The notes beneath the pieces were generated by a model. The model worked only from the letters and a program-made list of their open reading frames with translations, did not search any database and had not been told where the DNA came from. Source: Streptomyces sp. A0642 (GTDB lineage Bacteria > Actinomycetota > Actinomycetes > Streptomycetales > Streptomycetaceae). From it: a stretch of 64,000 nucleotides of DNA. The DNA is taken from NCBI RefSeq assembly GCF_004795105.1, contig NZ_SSBL01000014.1:1-64000 (forward strand). The letters are read 5' to 3'. Positions 49,614 to 58,068 of this stretch are shown in pieces (position 1 is the first letter of the stretch; each line of letters opens with the position of its first letter). Both the position numbers and the translations under genes were made by a program.

Positions 49614-50513
49614 CTAGTTCTTCTGGATCTGGTCGAAGCTGAGCTCGACCGGGGTCTCGCGGCCGAAGATCTCGACGAGACCCTTGACCTTCTTCGAGTC
49701 GGCGTTGATCTCGTTGATCGTCGCCTGCAGCGTCGCGAACGGGCCGTCGGTGACGGTGACGGAGTCGCCGACCTCGAAGTCCAGCACCTGGACCTCGACC
49801 TTGCGGGACGGAGCCGGCTTGCCCTCGGCCTCGGCCGCCTCGCGGGCGGCCTTCTCCTCGGCCTCCGGGGCGAGCATCTTGACGATCTCGTCCAGGGTCA
49901 GCGGGTACGGGTCGTAGGCGTTGCCCACGAAGCCGGTGACGCCGGGCGTGTTGCGGACGACGCCCCAGGACTCGTTCGTCAGGTCCATGCGCACCAGGAC
50001 GTAACCCGGGAGCTTGTTCTGCCGGACGTTCTTGCGCTCGCCGTTCTTGATCTGGACGATTTCCTCCTCAGGCACCTCGGCCTGATAGACGAACTCCTCC
50101 ACGTTCAGCGAGACGGCGCGCTGCTCCAGGTTGGCCTTCACACGCTTCTCGTAACCGGCGTACGTGTGGATGACGTACCACTCGCCGGGGAGGGTGCGGA
50201 GTTCCTCGCGCAGGGCGGTGACGGCGTCGACGGGCTCGGCCGGCTCGGCCTCTTCCTCGTCGGCGGCTTCGTCGGCCTCGGGGCTCTCGTCCTCGTCGTC
50301 ACCGGCTTCCGCCTCGACGGCCTCGTCGGCTTCGTCGGACTCCTCGGCGTGCACGGCGGCCTGCTCGGCGGGCTCGCCCGCGGCGTCGTCGGCAGCTTCA
50401 GCCTGGTCCGGCTCCACAGCGTCCGCCGCCTCGACGATGTCGAGCTCGTCCTCGGCGGACTCGAAGGCGCCCGCCGTCGGCTCGACGGCGTCGTTCAGGT
50501 TCGGGTCAGACAC
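49614..50513 (-). CDS. nusG: Transcription antitermination factor NusG
   Basis: NusG, 299 residues. The NGN domain (about 110-230: WYVIHTYAGYEKRVKANLEQ) and the C-terminal KOW domain (about 245-299: VGDSVTVTDGPFATLQATI) are intact. An acidic N-terminal extension of about 105 residues, mainly Glu, Asp and Ala, is characteristic of streptomycete NusG. A further acidic insert near 220-235 is also visible. GTG start with GGAAG upstream. Cotranscribed with secE. Confidence 0.97.
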   Translation of the reverse strand: MSDPNLNDAVEPTAGAFESAEDELDIVEAADAVEPDQAEAADDAAGEPAEQAAVHAEESDEADEAVEAEAGDDEDESPEADEAADEEEAEPAEPVDAVTALREELRTLPGEWYVIHTYAGYEKRVKANLEQRAVSLNVEEFVYQAEVPEEEIVQIKNGERKNVRQNKLPGYVLVRMDLTNESWGVVRNTPGVTGFVGNAYDPYPLTLDEIVKMLAPEAEEKAAREAAEAEGKPAPSRKVEVQVLDFEVGDSVTVTDGPFATLQATINEINADSKKVKGLVEIFGRETPVELSFDQIQKN

Positions 50514-50586
50514 GGTGGCTGCTTCTTCCTGGATACAAATGGGTGGAACATGCGAAAGGGGCGCCCATGAGGCGCCCTCCGCGGGA

Positions 50587-50874
50587 TCAGCCGAAGACGT
50601 ACTTGATGACCCGCTGGAACCCGAAGTCAATCACGGTAACGAGACCAATCATGACGACGACGAACACGATCACCACTGAGGTGTACGTCGTCAGCTGATT
50701 GCGCGTGGGCCAGACGACCTTGCGGAGCTCCGCGATGATCTGGCGGTAGAAGAGCGCGAGACGGCCCAGAGGGCCCTTCTTGCCGCGCTTGCCGCCCTTC
50801 CGGGTCTTCTTCTTCGACTCGGGGACTTCATCCTCGGCATCAGGCATGTCGATGGAGCCCACGGCGTCCGTCAC
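50587..50874 (-). CDS. secE: Protein translocase subunit SecE
   Basis: SecE, 95 residues, clamps SecY. A charged N terminus (KKKTRKGGKRGKKG) is followed by the amphipathic helix (YRQIIAELRKVVWPTRNQL) and one membrane span (about 64-82). GTG 50874 is the likely start; an ATG eight codons earlier is in frame. Confidence 0.96.
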   Translation of the reverse strand: MTDAVGSIDMPDAEDEVPESKKKTRKGGKRGKKGPLGRLALFYRQIIAELRKVVWPTRNQLTTYTSVVIVFVVVMIGLVTVIDFGFQRVIKYVFG

Positions 50875-50980
50875 GCTTCTCACCTGATTCCGGGTCATGG
50901 CCGTGCCGCGCCCGGTGGAGCCGCACGGCGGTGCATTGAAGTACGTACATGCGCACACATCCTGGCGAAGGAGTGTGTAG

Positions 50981-51053
50981 CAGGGCCGGAGGGACTTGAA
51001 CCCCCAACCGCTGGTTTTGGAGACCAGTGCTCTACCAATTGAGCTACGACCCT
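50981..51053 (-). tRNA. trpT: tRNA-Trp (CCA)
   Basis: A 73-base cloverleaf on the minus strand: acceptor AGGGTCG/CGGCCCT, anticodon loop CTCCAAA with anticodon CCA, T-loop TTCAAGT, discriminator G. CCA is not encoded. It lies upstream of secE-nusG, the conserved actinobacterial position. Confidence 0.96.
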
Positions 51054-51288
51054 TTGTGGTGTCCACCAACCTACCGCATGTCCCGGGAGGCCCGGGTGCA
51101 GGAACGGTGCGGCTGGTGAAGGCCAACGACAGGTGAGTGTACGTGCTCAGCGGCCCGGCGTCGAACAGATAGCTCCCGACCGTTCTTGTCCGATGCTGCA
51201 CGGCCGTCTGTCCGCATGCTGTCCGAGTGCTGTCCGGTCACTGAAACCCCTGTGCCGACGGGGAATACGGTCTGGGAGCATGGGGCGC

Positions 51289-52515
51289 ATGAGCGCTGCT
51301 ACTTCTCCCTCCGAGCGCCGGGTCTCCGCCCGCATCGGTGCCATTTCCGAGTCCGCAACCCTCGCCGTCGACGCCAAGGCCAAGGCCCTCAAGGCCGCCG
51401 GCCGTCCGGTGATCGGCTTCGGCGCGGGCGAGCCCGACTTCCCGACCCCTGGCTACATCGTCGACGCCGCGGTCGAGGCCTGCCGCAACCCGAAGTACCA
51501 CCGCTACACCCCCGCGGGCGGGCTCCCCGAGCTCAAGGCCGCCATCGCCGAGAAGACGCTGCGCGACTCCGGTTACGAGGTCGACGCCTCCCAGATCCTG
51601 GTGACCAACGGCGGCAAGCAGGCCATCTACGAGGCCTTCGCCGCGATCCTCGACCCGGGTGACGAGGTCATCGTCCCCGCGCCGTACTGGACCACCTACC
51701 CCGAGTCGATCCGCCTCGCCGGCGGCGTTCCGGTGGAGGTCGTCGCCGACGAGACCACCGGTTACCGGGTCTCCGTGGAGCAGCTGGAGGCGGCGCGCAC
51801 GGAGCGTACGAAGGTCGTCCTGTTCGTCTCCCCCTCGAACCCGACCGGCGCGGTCTACAGCGAGGCGGACGCCGAGGCGATCGGCAGGTGGGCCGTCGAG
51901 CACGGTCTGTGGGTGCTGACCGACGAGATCTACGAGCACCTGGTCTACGGCGACGCGACGTTCACCTCGCTGCCGGCGATCGTGCCCGAGCTGCGCGACA
52001 AGTGCATCGTGGTCAACGGCGTCGCCAAGACGTACGCGATGACCGGCTGGCGCGTCGGGTGGATCGTCGGCCCCAGGGACGTGGTGAAGGCGGCGACGAA
52101 CCTCCAGTCGCACGCCACCTCCAACGTCTCCAACGTGGCCCAGGTCGCCGCGCTGGCCGCCGTCTCGGGGAACCTGGACGCGGTCGCCGAGATGCGCACC
52201 GCCTTCGACCGGCGCCGCAAGACCATCGTGCGGATGCTCAACGAGATCGACGGCGTGCTGTGTCCGGAGCCCGAGGGCGCGTTCTACGCGTACCCGTCGG
52301 TGAAGGAGCTGCTCGGCAAGGAGATCCGCGGCAAGCGCCCGGCCACCTCCGTCGAGCTGGCGGCGCTGATCCTGGACGAGGCCGAGGTCGCGGTCGTTCC
52401 GGGCGAGGCCTTCGGCACGCCGGGCTACCTCCGGCTGTCCTACGCGCTGGGTGACGACGACCTCGTCGAGGGCGTCTCGCGGCTCCAGAAGCTGCTGGGC
52501 GAGGCCAAGGCGTAG
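51289..52515 (+). CDS. aspC: Aspartate aminotransferase (class I/II)
   Basis: PLP enzyme of 408 residues, fold type I. The PLP lysine is Lys247 in NGVAKTYAMTGWRVGW, with SPSNPTGAVY and the C-terminal arginine in YLRLSYAL. Probably transfers amino groups between aspartate and glutamate. It starts MSAATSPSERRVSARIG; an ATG three codons earlier is possible. Transcribed away from tRNA-Trp and followed by a terminator. Confidence 0.92.
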   Translation: MSAATSPSERRVSARIGAISESATLAVDAKAKALKAAGRPVIGFGAGEPDFPTPGYIVDAAVEACRNPKYHRYTPAGGLPELKAAIAEKTLRDSGYEVDASQILVTNGGKQAIYEAFAAILDPGDEVIVPAPYWTTYPESIRLAGGVPVEVVADETTGYRVSVEQLEAARTERTKVVLFVSPSNPTGAVYSEADAEAIGRWAVEHGLWVLTDEIYEHLVYGDATFTSLPAIVPELRDKCIVVNGVAKTYAMTGWRVGWIVGPRDVVKAATNLQSHATSNVSNVAQVAALAAVSGNLDAVAEMRTAFDRRRKTIVRMLNEIDGVLCPEPEGAFYAYPSVKELLGKEIRGKRPATSVELAALILDEAEVAVVPGEAFGTPGYLRLSYALGDDDLVEGVSRLQKLLGEAKA

Positions 52516-52537
52516 TCCCCCGCCCCCCGCGTTTGTG

Positions 52538-52565
52538 GCGACCCCCGGCTCCGGCCGGGGGTCGC
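52538..52565 (+). terminator. aspC terminator
   Basis: GCGACCCCCGG and CCGGGGGTCGC form a tight stem with a 6-base loop, followed by TTTCTCGTT. Confidence 0.9.
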
Positions 52566-52650
52566 TTTCTCGTTCGCCCATGCGTTCGGCAGACAACTCG
52601 ATCGGGAATCCGGGTACCGCGACACGCCGTCCGTACGGCAAGATCCTTGA

Positions 52651-53673
52651 ATGGAGCGTGACGTACGGCTGTTGCCCAAGGCCCACCTGCACCTGCATTT
52701 CACCGGGTCGATGCGGCCCACGACGCTGCTCGAACTCGCCGACAAATACGGCGTGCGGCTTCCCGAGGCGCTGACGGGCGGTGAGCCCCCCAAGCTGCGG
52801 GCGACCGACGAACGCGGCTGGTTCCGCTTCCAGCGGCTCTACGACATCGCCCGGTCCTGTCTGCGGACCCCCGACGACATCCAGCGGCTCGTGCGCGAGG
52901 CCGCCGAGGAGGACGTGGCGGACGGGTCCGGCTGGCTGGAGATCCAGGTCGACCCCACCTCGTACGCACCGCTGCTCGGCGGGCTCATTCCGGCGATCGA
53001 GATCATCCTGGACGCGGTGGACAGCGCCTCCCGCGCGACCGGCCTGCCGATACGGGTGGTGATCGCCGCCAACCGGATGAAGCATCCGCTGGACGCCCGG
53101 ACGCTGGCACGGCTGGCGGTGCGGTACGCGGACCGGGGCGTCGTCGGTTTCGGGCTCTCCAACGACGAGCGGCGCGGCATGGCCCGGGACTTCGACCGGG
53201 CCTTCGCCATCGCCAGGGAGGGCGGCCTGCTGGCGGCACCACACGGCGGTGAGCTGTCGGGCCCCTCCAGCGTCCGCGACTGCCTGGACGACCTCGACGC
53301 CTCGCGGGTCGGACACGGGGTGCGGGCGGCCGAGGACCCGCGGCTGCTGCGCCGGCTCGCGGAGAGCGGGGTGACGTGCGAGGTGTGCCCGGCGTCGAAC
53401 GTGGCGCTCGGCGTCTACGAGAAGCCGTCCGACGTACCCCTGCGCACTCTGTTCGACGCCGGCGTGCCGTTGGCGCTCGGCGCGGACGACCCCCTGCTCT
53501 TCGGCTCCCGCCTGGCCGCGCAGTACGACCTGGTGCGGCGCCATCACGCGTTCACCGACGAGGAGCTGGCCGAGCTGGCCCGCCAGTCGGTACGGGGTTC
53601 GGCGGCGCCCGACGCGGTGCGGACCGAGCTGCTGGCGGGCGTCGACGACTGGCTGGCCAAGCCGGCGGGCTGA
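52651..53673 (+). CDS. add: Adenosine deaminase
   Basis: Purine salvage enzyme of 340 residues. Zinc and catalytic motifs: HLHLHFTGS (about 13-21), HGGE near 198, GHGVRAAEDPRL near 223, CPASNVALG near 247 and GADDPLLF near 280. All expected metal and acid residues are visible. Short GC-poor spacer upstream after the aspC terminator. Substrate could be adenosine or a related nucleoside. Confidence 0.9.
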   Translation: MERDVRLLPKAHLHLHFTGSMRPTTLLELADKYGVRLPEALTGGEPPKLRATDERGWFRFQRLYDIARSCLRTPDDIQRLVREAAEEDVADGSGWLEIQVDPTSYAPLLGGLIPAIEIILDAVDSASRATGLPIRVVIAANRMKHPLDARTLARLAVRYADRGVVGFGLSNDERRGMARDFDRAFAIAREGGLLAAPHGGELSGPSSVRDCLDDLDASRVGHGVRAAEDPRLLRRLAESGVTCEVCPASNVALGVYEKPSDVPLRTLFDAGVPLALGADDPLLFGSRLAAQYDLVRRHHAFTDEELAELARQSVRGSAAPDAVRTELLAGVDDWLAKPAG

Positions 53674-53689
53674 CCGGCCCCGGGACGGG

Positions 53690-54295
53690 CTACTCCCCCA
53701 GCCCGCGCAGCAGCGTCCGGGCGAGGGACGCCGCGAAGTCGTCGAGGGACTGCGGCGGGCCGCCGGTCTCCGTGGCGTCGTAGGCGAACGCCCGCTGGGC
53801 ACAGGCCCCCAGCAGCAGGGAGGCGGCGGCGTAGGTGTCGGCGTCGGCCCGCACCCGTCCCGCGGCCTGTTCGGCACGCAGATACGCGTCCACCCCGCGG
53901 ATGGGCGCGTGGGGCCCGGTGCCCAGCTTGCGCATCGCCTCGTTGTGGCGCTCCTTGAGCCTCGGCTCGGCATACAGGGACGCGGCGATCGGGAAGCTCT
54001 GCTCGTAGAACAGGGCGGCTTCGCGGGCGATCTCGGTGAGGTTCCGCTCGACGGTGCGCTCCGCCTTGCGCGGGTCGGCCATCAAGCGCTCGAGGACTCC
54101 GCCGATCTCGGGCAGCCGCTCCTTCAGCACCACGACGAAGAGCTCCTCCTTGCTCGCGAAATGCTTGTAGAGCGCGGCCTCCGAGCAGCCGGCCGCCTTG
54201 GCGATCTCCTTGGTGGTGGCCCGGGCCAGTCCGATGGTGAGCATCAGCTGGTGAGCGGCGTCGAGGATGCGGGCGCGGGCCGGCTTCTGCTCCAT
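53690..54295 (-). CDS. TetR family regulator
   Basis: Regulator of 201 residues. The N-terminal helix-turn-helix reads ATTKEIAKAAGCSEAALYKHF. The C-terminal ligand domain has no recognisable specificity. It is divergent from the NAD(P)-binding gene, with two palindromes between them, the classical arrangement of a TetR repressor and its target. ATG 54295 has GGAG upstream; GTG 54301 is an alternative. Confidence 0.9.
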   Translation of the reverse strand: MEQKPARARILDAAHQLMLTIGLARATTKEIAKAAGCSEAALYKHFASKEELFVVVLKERLPEIGGVLERLMADPRKAERTVERNLTEIAREAALFYEQSFPIAASLYAEPRLKERHNEAMRKLGTGPHAPIRGVDAYLRAEQAAGRVRADADTYAAASLLLGACAQRAFAYDATETGGPPQSLDDFAASLARTLLRGLGE

Positions 54296-54321
54296 GTGCA
54301 CTCCGATGAAGCTTGACGAGA

Positions 54322-54365
54322 GGGTGAGTACCCGCTCACTCTAGAGGGTGAGTGAACACTTACCC
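54322..54365. promoter_or_regulatory. Two TetR-type operator palindromes
   Basis: GGGTGAGTGAACACTTACCC (54346-54365) is a near-perfect palindrome, and a related dyad GTGAGT-N7-CACTC lies at 54325-54341. Both fall between the divergent starts and share TGAGTG-like half sites. Confidence 0.65.
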
Positions 54366-54384
54366 ACCCGAGGAGGGTGCGCCC

Positions 54385-55020
54385 ATGAAGCTCACAGTGT
54401 TCGGCGCGACAGGCGGCATCGGGCAGGAGATCGTCCGCCAGGCGGTGGCGGCGGGACACGAGGTGACGGCGGTGGTCCGCGATCCCGCGCGGCTGCCGGT
54501 GCCGCTCTCCGGTCTCACCGTCCACACCGCGGCCCGGATCGACGACCCCGAGGAATTGCGGGAGGCGGTCGCGGGCCGCGACGCGGTGCTCTCCGGTCTG
54601 GGCTCACGGGGACGGAAGGCCGGCGGCATCGCCGAGCGGCTGACCCGGAGCGTACTGACGGCGATGGAGGCGGAGGGGACCCGGCGGCTGCTCGTGGTGA
54701 GCGCGGCCCCGGTCGCCCCGAAGCCCTCGGACGAACCGCTGCTCGACCGGATGATGCTCGGGGCGATCGGCGCGATCCTGAAGGAGGTCTACGCGGACCT
54801 CACCGCCATGGAGGCGGCGCTGGCGGCCTCCGCCACGGACTGGACGTCGGTACGTCCCCCGAAGCTCACGAACGGGCCGCTGACCGGCGCCTACCGGACG
54901 GTCATCGGCGGCAACCCGCGCAGCGGCCGCTCGATCTCCCGGGCCGACGTGGCGCACGCGATGCTCGCGCTGGTCGACGACCCGGCGTCGGTGAAGCAGG
55001 GGGTGGGCGTGGCGTACTGA
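54385..55020 (+). CDS. NAD(P)-binding (NmrA/SDR-like) protein
   Basis: Protein of 211 residues with the Rossmann motif VFGATGGIGQEIVRQAV at the N terminus. The rest fits atypical SDR proteins that bind NAD(P) (LLVVSAAPVAPKP; DWTSVRPPKLTNGPLTG). No classical YxxxK pair is obvious, so it may sense or reduce a small molecule. Probably repressed by the divergent TetR regulator. GAGGAGG ribosome site. Confidence 0.85.
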   Translation: MKLTVFGATGGIGQEIVRQAVAAGHEVTAVVRDPARLPVPLSGLTVHTAARIDDPEELREAVAGRDAVLSGLGSRGRKAGGIAERLTRSVLTAMEAEGTRRLLVVSAAPVAPKPSDEPLLDRMMLGAIGAILKEVYADLTAMEAALAASATDWTSVRPPKLTNGPLTGAYRTVIGGNPRSGRSISRADVAHAMLALVDDPASVKQGVGVAY

Positions 55021-55024
55021 CCCG

Positions 55025-56080
55025 TTACAGGCTCACTCCGACGGTCACCGGTTCGTTGACGAGCGTGACGCCGAAGGCGGCCTCGACCCCGGCGACGACC
55101 TCGCGCGCCAGGGCGAGCAGGTCCTCGGTGCTCGCCGCGCCCCGGTTGGTGAGAGCCAGGGTGTGCTTGGTGGAGATACGGGCCGGCCCGGAGCCGTATC
55201 CCTTGGTGAAACCGGCCCGGTCGATGAGCCAGGCCGCCGAGGTCTTGGTGCGTCCCCCGCCCGCGGGGAAGGCGGGGGGCGTCACGTCCGGGCCGAGGCG
55301 TTCCGCCACCCGGGCGCGGAACTCCTCGAACTGTGCCGGGTCCAGGATCGGGTTGGTGAAGAAGGATCCGGCCGACCACGTGTCGTGGTCCTCCGGGTCG
55401 AGCACCATGCCCTTGCCGGCCCTGAGCCGGAGCACGGTCTCGCGGGCGGCCGCGGCGGGAACGCGCTCCCCCTCCTCGACGCCCATGGCGCGTGCCGTCT
55501 CGGGGTACTTGAGGGGCGCGGAGAGGCCGCCGGCCTCTTCCAGCCCGAAGCGCACACGCAGCACGACGAACCGGTCGGGTTCGGCCTTGAAGCGGCTGTG
55601 CCGGTACGCGAAGGCGCACTCGGAGTTCGGGATGATCACCGTCTCGCCGGTGTGCCGGTCGTAGGCGACGACCTCCGTGAGGGTGGACGACACCTCCTGC
55701 CCGTACGCCCCGACGTTCTGGATCGGCGTCGCTCCCGCGGAGCCGGGGATGCCGGCGAGGCATTCGAGGCCCGCGAGTCCGGCGTCCACGCTGCGGCTGA
55801 CGGCGTCGGTCCAGACCTCTCCGGCGGCCAGTTCGAGCGACGCCCCGTCCAGCACGAAGCCCTTGGTCGCGATGCGCAGGGCGGTTCCTTCGAAGCCCTT
55901 GTCGCCGATGACCAGATTGCTGCCGCCGCCGATGACGAGGAGCGGGGTGCCGCTGTCGTCGGCCTCGCGCACGGCCTCGACCACTTCGGCGTCGGTCGTC
56001 GCGGTGAGGAGGCGGGTGGCGGGGCCGCCGAGCCGGAAGGTGGTCAGGGGGGCGAGGGGCGCGTCGTGGAGTTCCTGCAC
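55025..56080 (-). CDS. murB: UDP-N-acetylmuramate dehydrogenase MurB
   Basis: FAD enzyme of 351 residues reducing enolpyruvyl-UDP-GlcNAc to UDP-MurNAc. FAD-binding GGGSNLVIGD (near 66), the GSAGATPIQNVGAYGQE block and the C-terminal substrate block AAWLIDRAGFTKG with HTLALTNRG are present. GTG 56080 gives the conserved start (M)QELHDAPLAPLTTFRLGG; the frame is open further upstream but that part is GC-rich filler. Confidence 0.94.
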   Translation of the reverse strand: MQELHDAPLAPLTTFRLGGPATRLLTATTDAEVVEAVREADDSGTPLLVIGGGSNLVIGDKGFEGTALRIATKGFVLDGASLELAAGEVWTDAVSRSVDAGLAGLECLAGIPGSAGATPIQNVGAYGQEVSSTLTEVVAYDRHTGETVIIPNSECAFAYRHSRFKAEPDRFVVLRVRFGLEEAGGLSAPLKYPETARAMGVEEGERVPAAAARETVLRLRAGKGMVLDPEDHDTWSAGSFFTNPILDPAQFEEFRARVAERLGPDVTPPAFPAGGGRTKTSAAWLIDRAGFTKGYGSGPARISTKHTLALTNRGAASTEDLLALAREVVAGVEAAFGVTLVNEPVTVGVSL

Positions 56081-56303
56081 GGGGACAAGAATACGGTCCG
56101 CGCCCGCCCGCACGAGCGAGGAGCCCGGCCCCTCCCCGTGTGGGGAGCGGCGCGCGGTCCCGACGCCCAGGGGCGGGAGGCGTCCACACGCGTGAAGGGG
56201 TGGGGTGGTCCCGACCCCCCGGGGCGCGGCGGGCGATTCCCGCACGCAAGGGGCGTGACAGGCGGTCGCCGCGGCCACGCGCAAGGCCGGGAAGGCCCAC
56301 TCG

Positions 56304-56336
56304 TAAGGGGCGTGGCCCTATGGACCACGCCCCTTA
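56304..56336 (-). terminator. Terminator after the MaoC pair
   Basis: TAAGGGGCGTGG (56304-56315) pairs perfectly with CCACGCCCCTTA (56325-56336), 20 bases past the stop codon. It separates the pair from murB. Confidence 0.85.
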
Positions 56337-56355
56337 CACACATGCCGGTGAAACG

Positions 56356-56784
56356 TCAGCCGAGCTGCACGACGGCGCGGGACATGCCCAGCACCTTCTT
56401 GCCGTCACTCATGACCGTCAGGTCGACCCGCACCCGCTTGTCGTCCAGCAGGGCGGCCACCTTGCCGCTGACCTCGACCAGCGCGCCCTGGTCGTCATTG
56501 GGGACGACGACGGGCCTGGTGAACCGCACCCCGTACTCGACGACCGAACCCGGATCGCCGGCCCAGTCGGTGACCACGCGAATCGCCTCGGCCATGGTGA
56601 ACATGCCGTGGGCGATCACATCCTCCAGGCCGACCTCGCGCGCGAACTTCTCGTTCCAGTGGATCGGGTTGAAGTCGCCCGAGGCGCCCGCGTACTGCAC
56701 CAGCATCGCGCGGGTGACCGGGAAGGTCTGCGCCGGCAGCTCCGTACCGACCTCGACCGAGTCGTAACTCACCTTCGCCGTCAT
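56356..56784 (-). CDS. MaoC dehydratase subunit, HadB-like
   Basis: Hotdog-fold protein of 142 residues. The hydratase motif GDFNPIHWNEKFAREVG contains the catalytic Asp and His, then IAHGMFTMAEAI. Resembles the catalytic subunit HadB of (3R)-hydroxyacyl dehydratase. Its ATG overlaps the stop of the HadA-like gene by one base, so the two probably form a heterodimer. Confidence 0.88.
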   Translation of the reverse strand: MTAKVSYDSVEVGTELPAQTFPVTRAMLVQYAGASGDFNPIHWNEKFAREVGLEDVIAHGMFTMAEAIRVVTDWAGDPGSVVEYGVRFTRPVVVPNDDQGALVEVSGKVAALLDDKRVRVDLTVMSDGKKVLGMSRAVVQLG

Positions 56785-57236
56785 CACGCCTCCTCGGCGC
56801 CGCGCGCCACCAGCTTCGTCCACGCCGTCACGACATGCTCACCGGACTCGTCGTAGACCTCGCCACGCACGTCCACGATGTCGTTCCCCGCCATGGACTT
56901 GACCGCCTCGATGGTCGAGGTGACCGTCAGCCGGTCCCCCGCCCGCACCGGACGCACGTAGGCGAACTTCTGGTCACCGTGCACCACCCGGCTGTAGTCG
57001 AGACCCAGCTGCGGATCACGCACCACCTGCCCGGCGGCCTTGAAAGTGATCGAGAACACGAAGGTCGGAGGCGCGATCACATCGCTGTGACCGAGCGCCT
57101 TCGCCGCCTCGGGGTCGACGTACGCGGGATTGGCGTCGCCCACCGCCTCGGCGAATTCTCGGATCTTCTCCCGGCCGACCTCGTACGCCGGGGTGGGCGG
57201 ATAGGTCCGCCCCACGAAGGACTGGTCGAGCGCCAT
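56784..57236 (-). CDS. MaoC-fold dehydratase subunit, HadA-like
   Basis: Hotdog protein of 150 residues, start MALDQSFVGRTYPPTPAYEV. At the hydratase motif it reads GDANPAYVDPEAA: the catalytic His is replaced by Tyr, as in the non-catalytic partner HadA. In mycobacteria HadA sits between rpmG and HadB; the same order occurs here. Confidence 0.88.
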   Translation of the reverse strand: MALDQSFVGRTYPPTPAYEVGREKIREFAEAVGDANPAYVDPEAAKALGHSDVIAPPTFVFSITFKAAGQVVRDPQLGLDYSRVVHGDQKFAYVRPVRAGDRLTVTSTIEAVKSMAGNDIVDVRGEVYDESGEHVVTAWTKLVARGAEEA

Positions 57237-57310
57237 GAGCTCGCAACCTCCCTGATGAATGATGAAGGGGCCGCAGTGCCGTTGACTCGCGGCCGGGTAC
57301 ATACAACGAC

Positions 57311-57341
57311 ACGAGGCCGCCCCCAGTGGGGACGGCCTCGT
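57311..57341 (-). terminator. Hairpin between rpmG and the MaoC pair
   Basis: ACGAGGCCG (57311-57319) pairs perfectly with CGGCCTCGT (57333-57341), 14 bases past the rpmG stop. Confidence 0.8.
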
Positions 57342-57354
57342 GTACGAGCCTGAT

Positions 57355-57519
57355 TCAGCGCGTTTCGCGGTGCGCAGTGTGCGAGTTGCAGCGCGGGCAA
57401 TGCTTCTTCATCTCAAGTCGGTCCGGGTTGTTACGCCGGTTCTTCTTGGTGATGTAGTTCCGCTCCTTGCACTCCACGCAGGCCAGCGTGATCTTCGGGC
57501 GGACGTCGGTGGCAGCCAC
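57355..57519 (-). CDS. rpmG: 50S ribosomal protein L33, zinc-binding form
   Basis: L33 of 54 residues with the zinc pairs CVEC and CPRC, so this is the zinc form. GTG 57519 has AAGGAG seven bases upstream. It lies just after tRNA-Met and tRNA-Thr on the same strand. Confidence 0.96.
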
Positions 57520-57608
57520 GTGAGTGCTCCTTGGACGGACGGTGGACGGATGAACGCAAAAAAAGAGTAGCCGATCGGAGGACCGACCCCACAATCGGCT
57601 ACTGGTAG

Positions 57609-57681
57609 TAGCGGTGACCGGACTTGAACCGGTGACACAGCGATTATGAGCCGCTTGCTCTACCGACTGAGCTACACCGCT
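57609..57681 (-). tRNA. tRNA-Met (CAT)
   Basis: A 73-base cloverleaf: acceptor AGCGGTG/CACCGCT, anticodon loop CTCATAA with anticodon CAT, T-loop TTCAAGT, discriminator A. The paired first acceptor base pair argues for elongator rather than initiator tRNA. Confidence 0.94.
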
Positions 57682-57727
57682 TTGATGACTGAGTCCCCCC
57701 GCCGAAGCGGGGTTTCCCGATCACCAG

Positions 57728-57800
57728 AGCCCCAATGCGGAATCGAACCGCAGACCTTCTCCTTACCATGGAGACGCTCTACCGACTGAGCTATTGGGGC
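57728..57800 (-). tRNA. tRNA-Thr (GGT)
   Basis: A 73-base cloverleaf: acceptor GCCCCAA/TTGGGGC, anticodon loop ATGGTAA with anticodon GGT, T-loop TTCGATT, discriminator T. First gene of the tRNA-Thr, tRNA-Met, rpmG run. The 268 bases toward the divergent amidohydrolase hold promoters only. Confidence 0.95.
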
Positions 57801-58068
57801 GAGCGATGAAGACATTACACGCTCGGTCGCCGATCGCCCAAATCCGTTTCGAAGCCCCGGTCCGAGCCCTTGATCGGTACGGCTCCGAGCCTCCCTCCGG
57901 CCCCTTGATCAGCCACTCCTCCATCCCTGGGCCCCCTGGGCGAGCCCGGCCCCGCAGGCACCACGGGACCGCACCGGTACGACTATTTCGCTCCTCCTCG
58001 AACCGGACCGGGCACGGCCCTAGGCTCGTCTCACTCTGCGTGATCTTGCCCCCCTTCCAGGAGCCGCG

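Noticed and set aside
51238..53973. Long minus-strand frame antisense to aspC and adenosine deaminase
   Set aside because: Arg/Gly/Ala-rich shadow of two well-supported genes on the plus strand.
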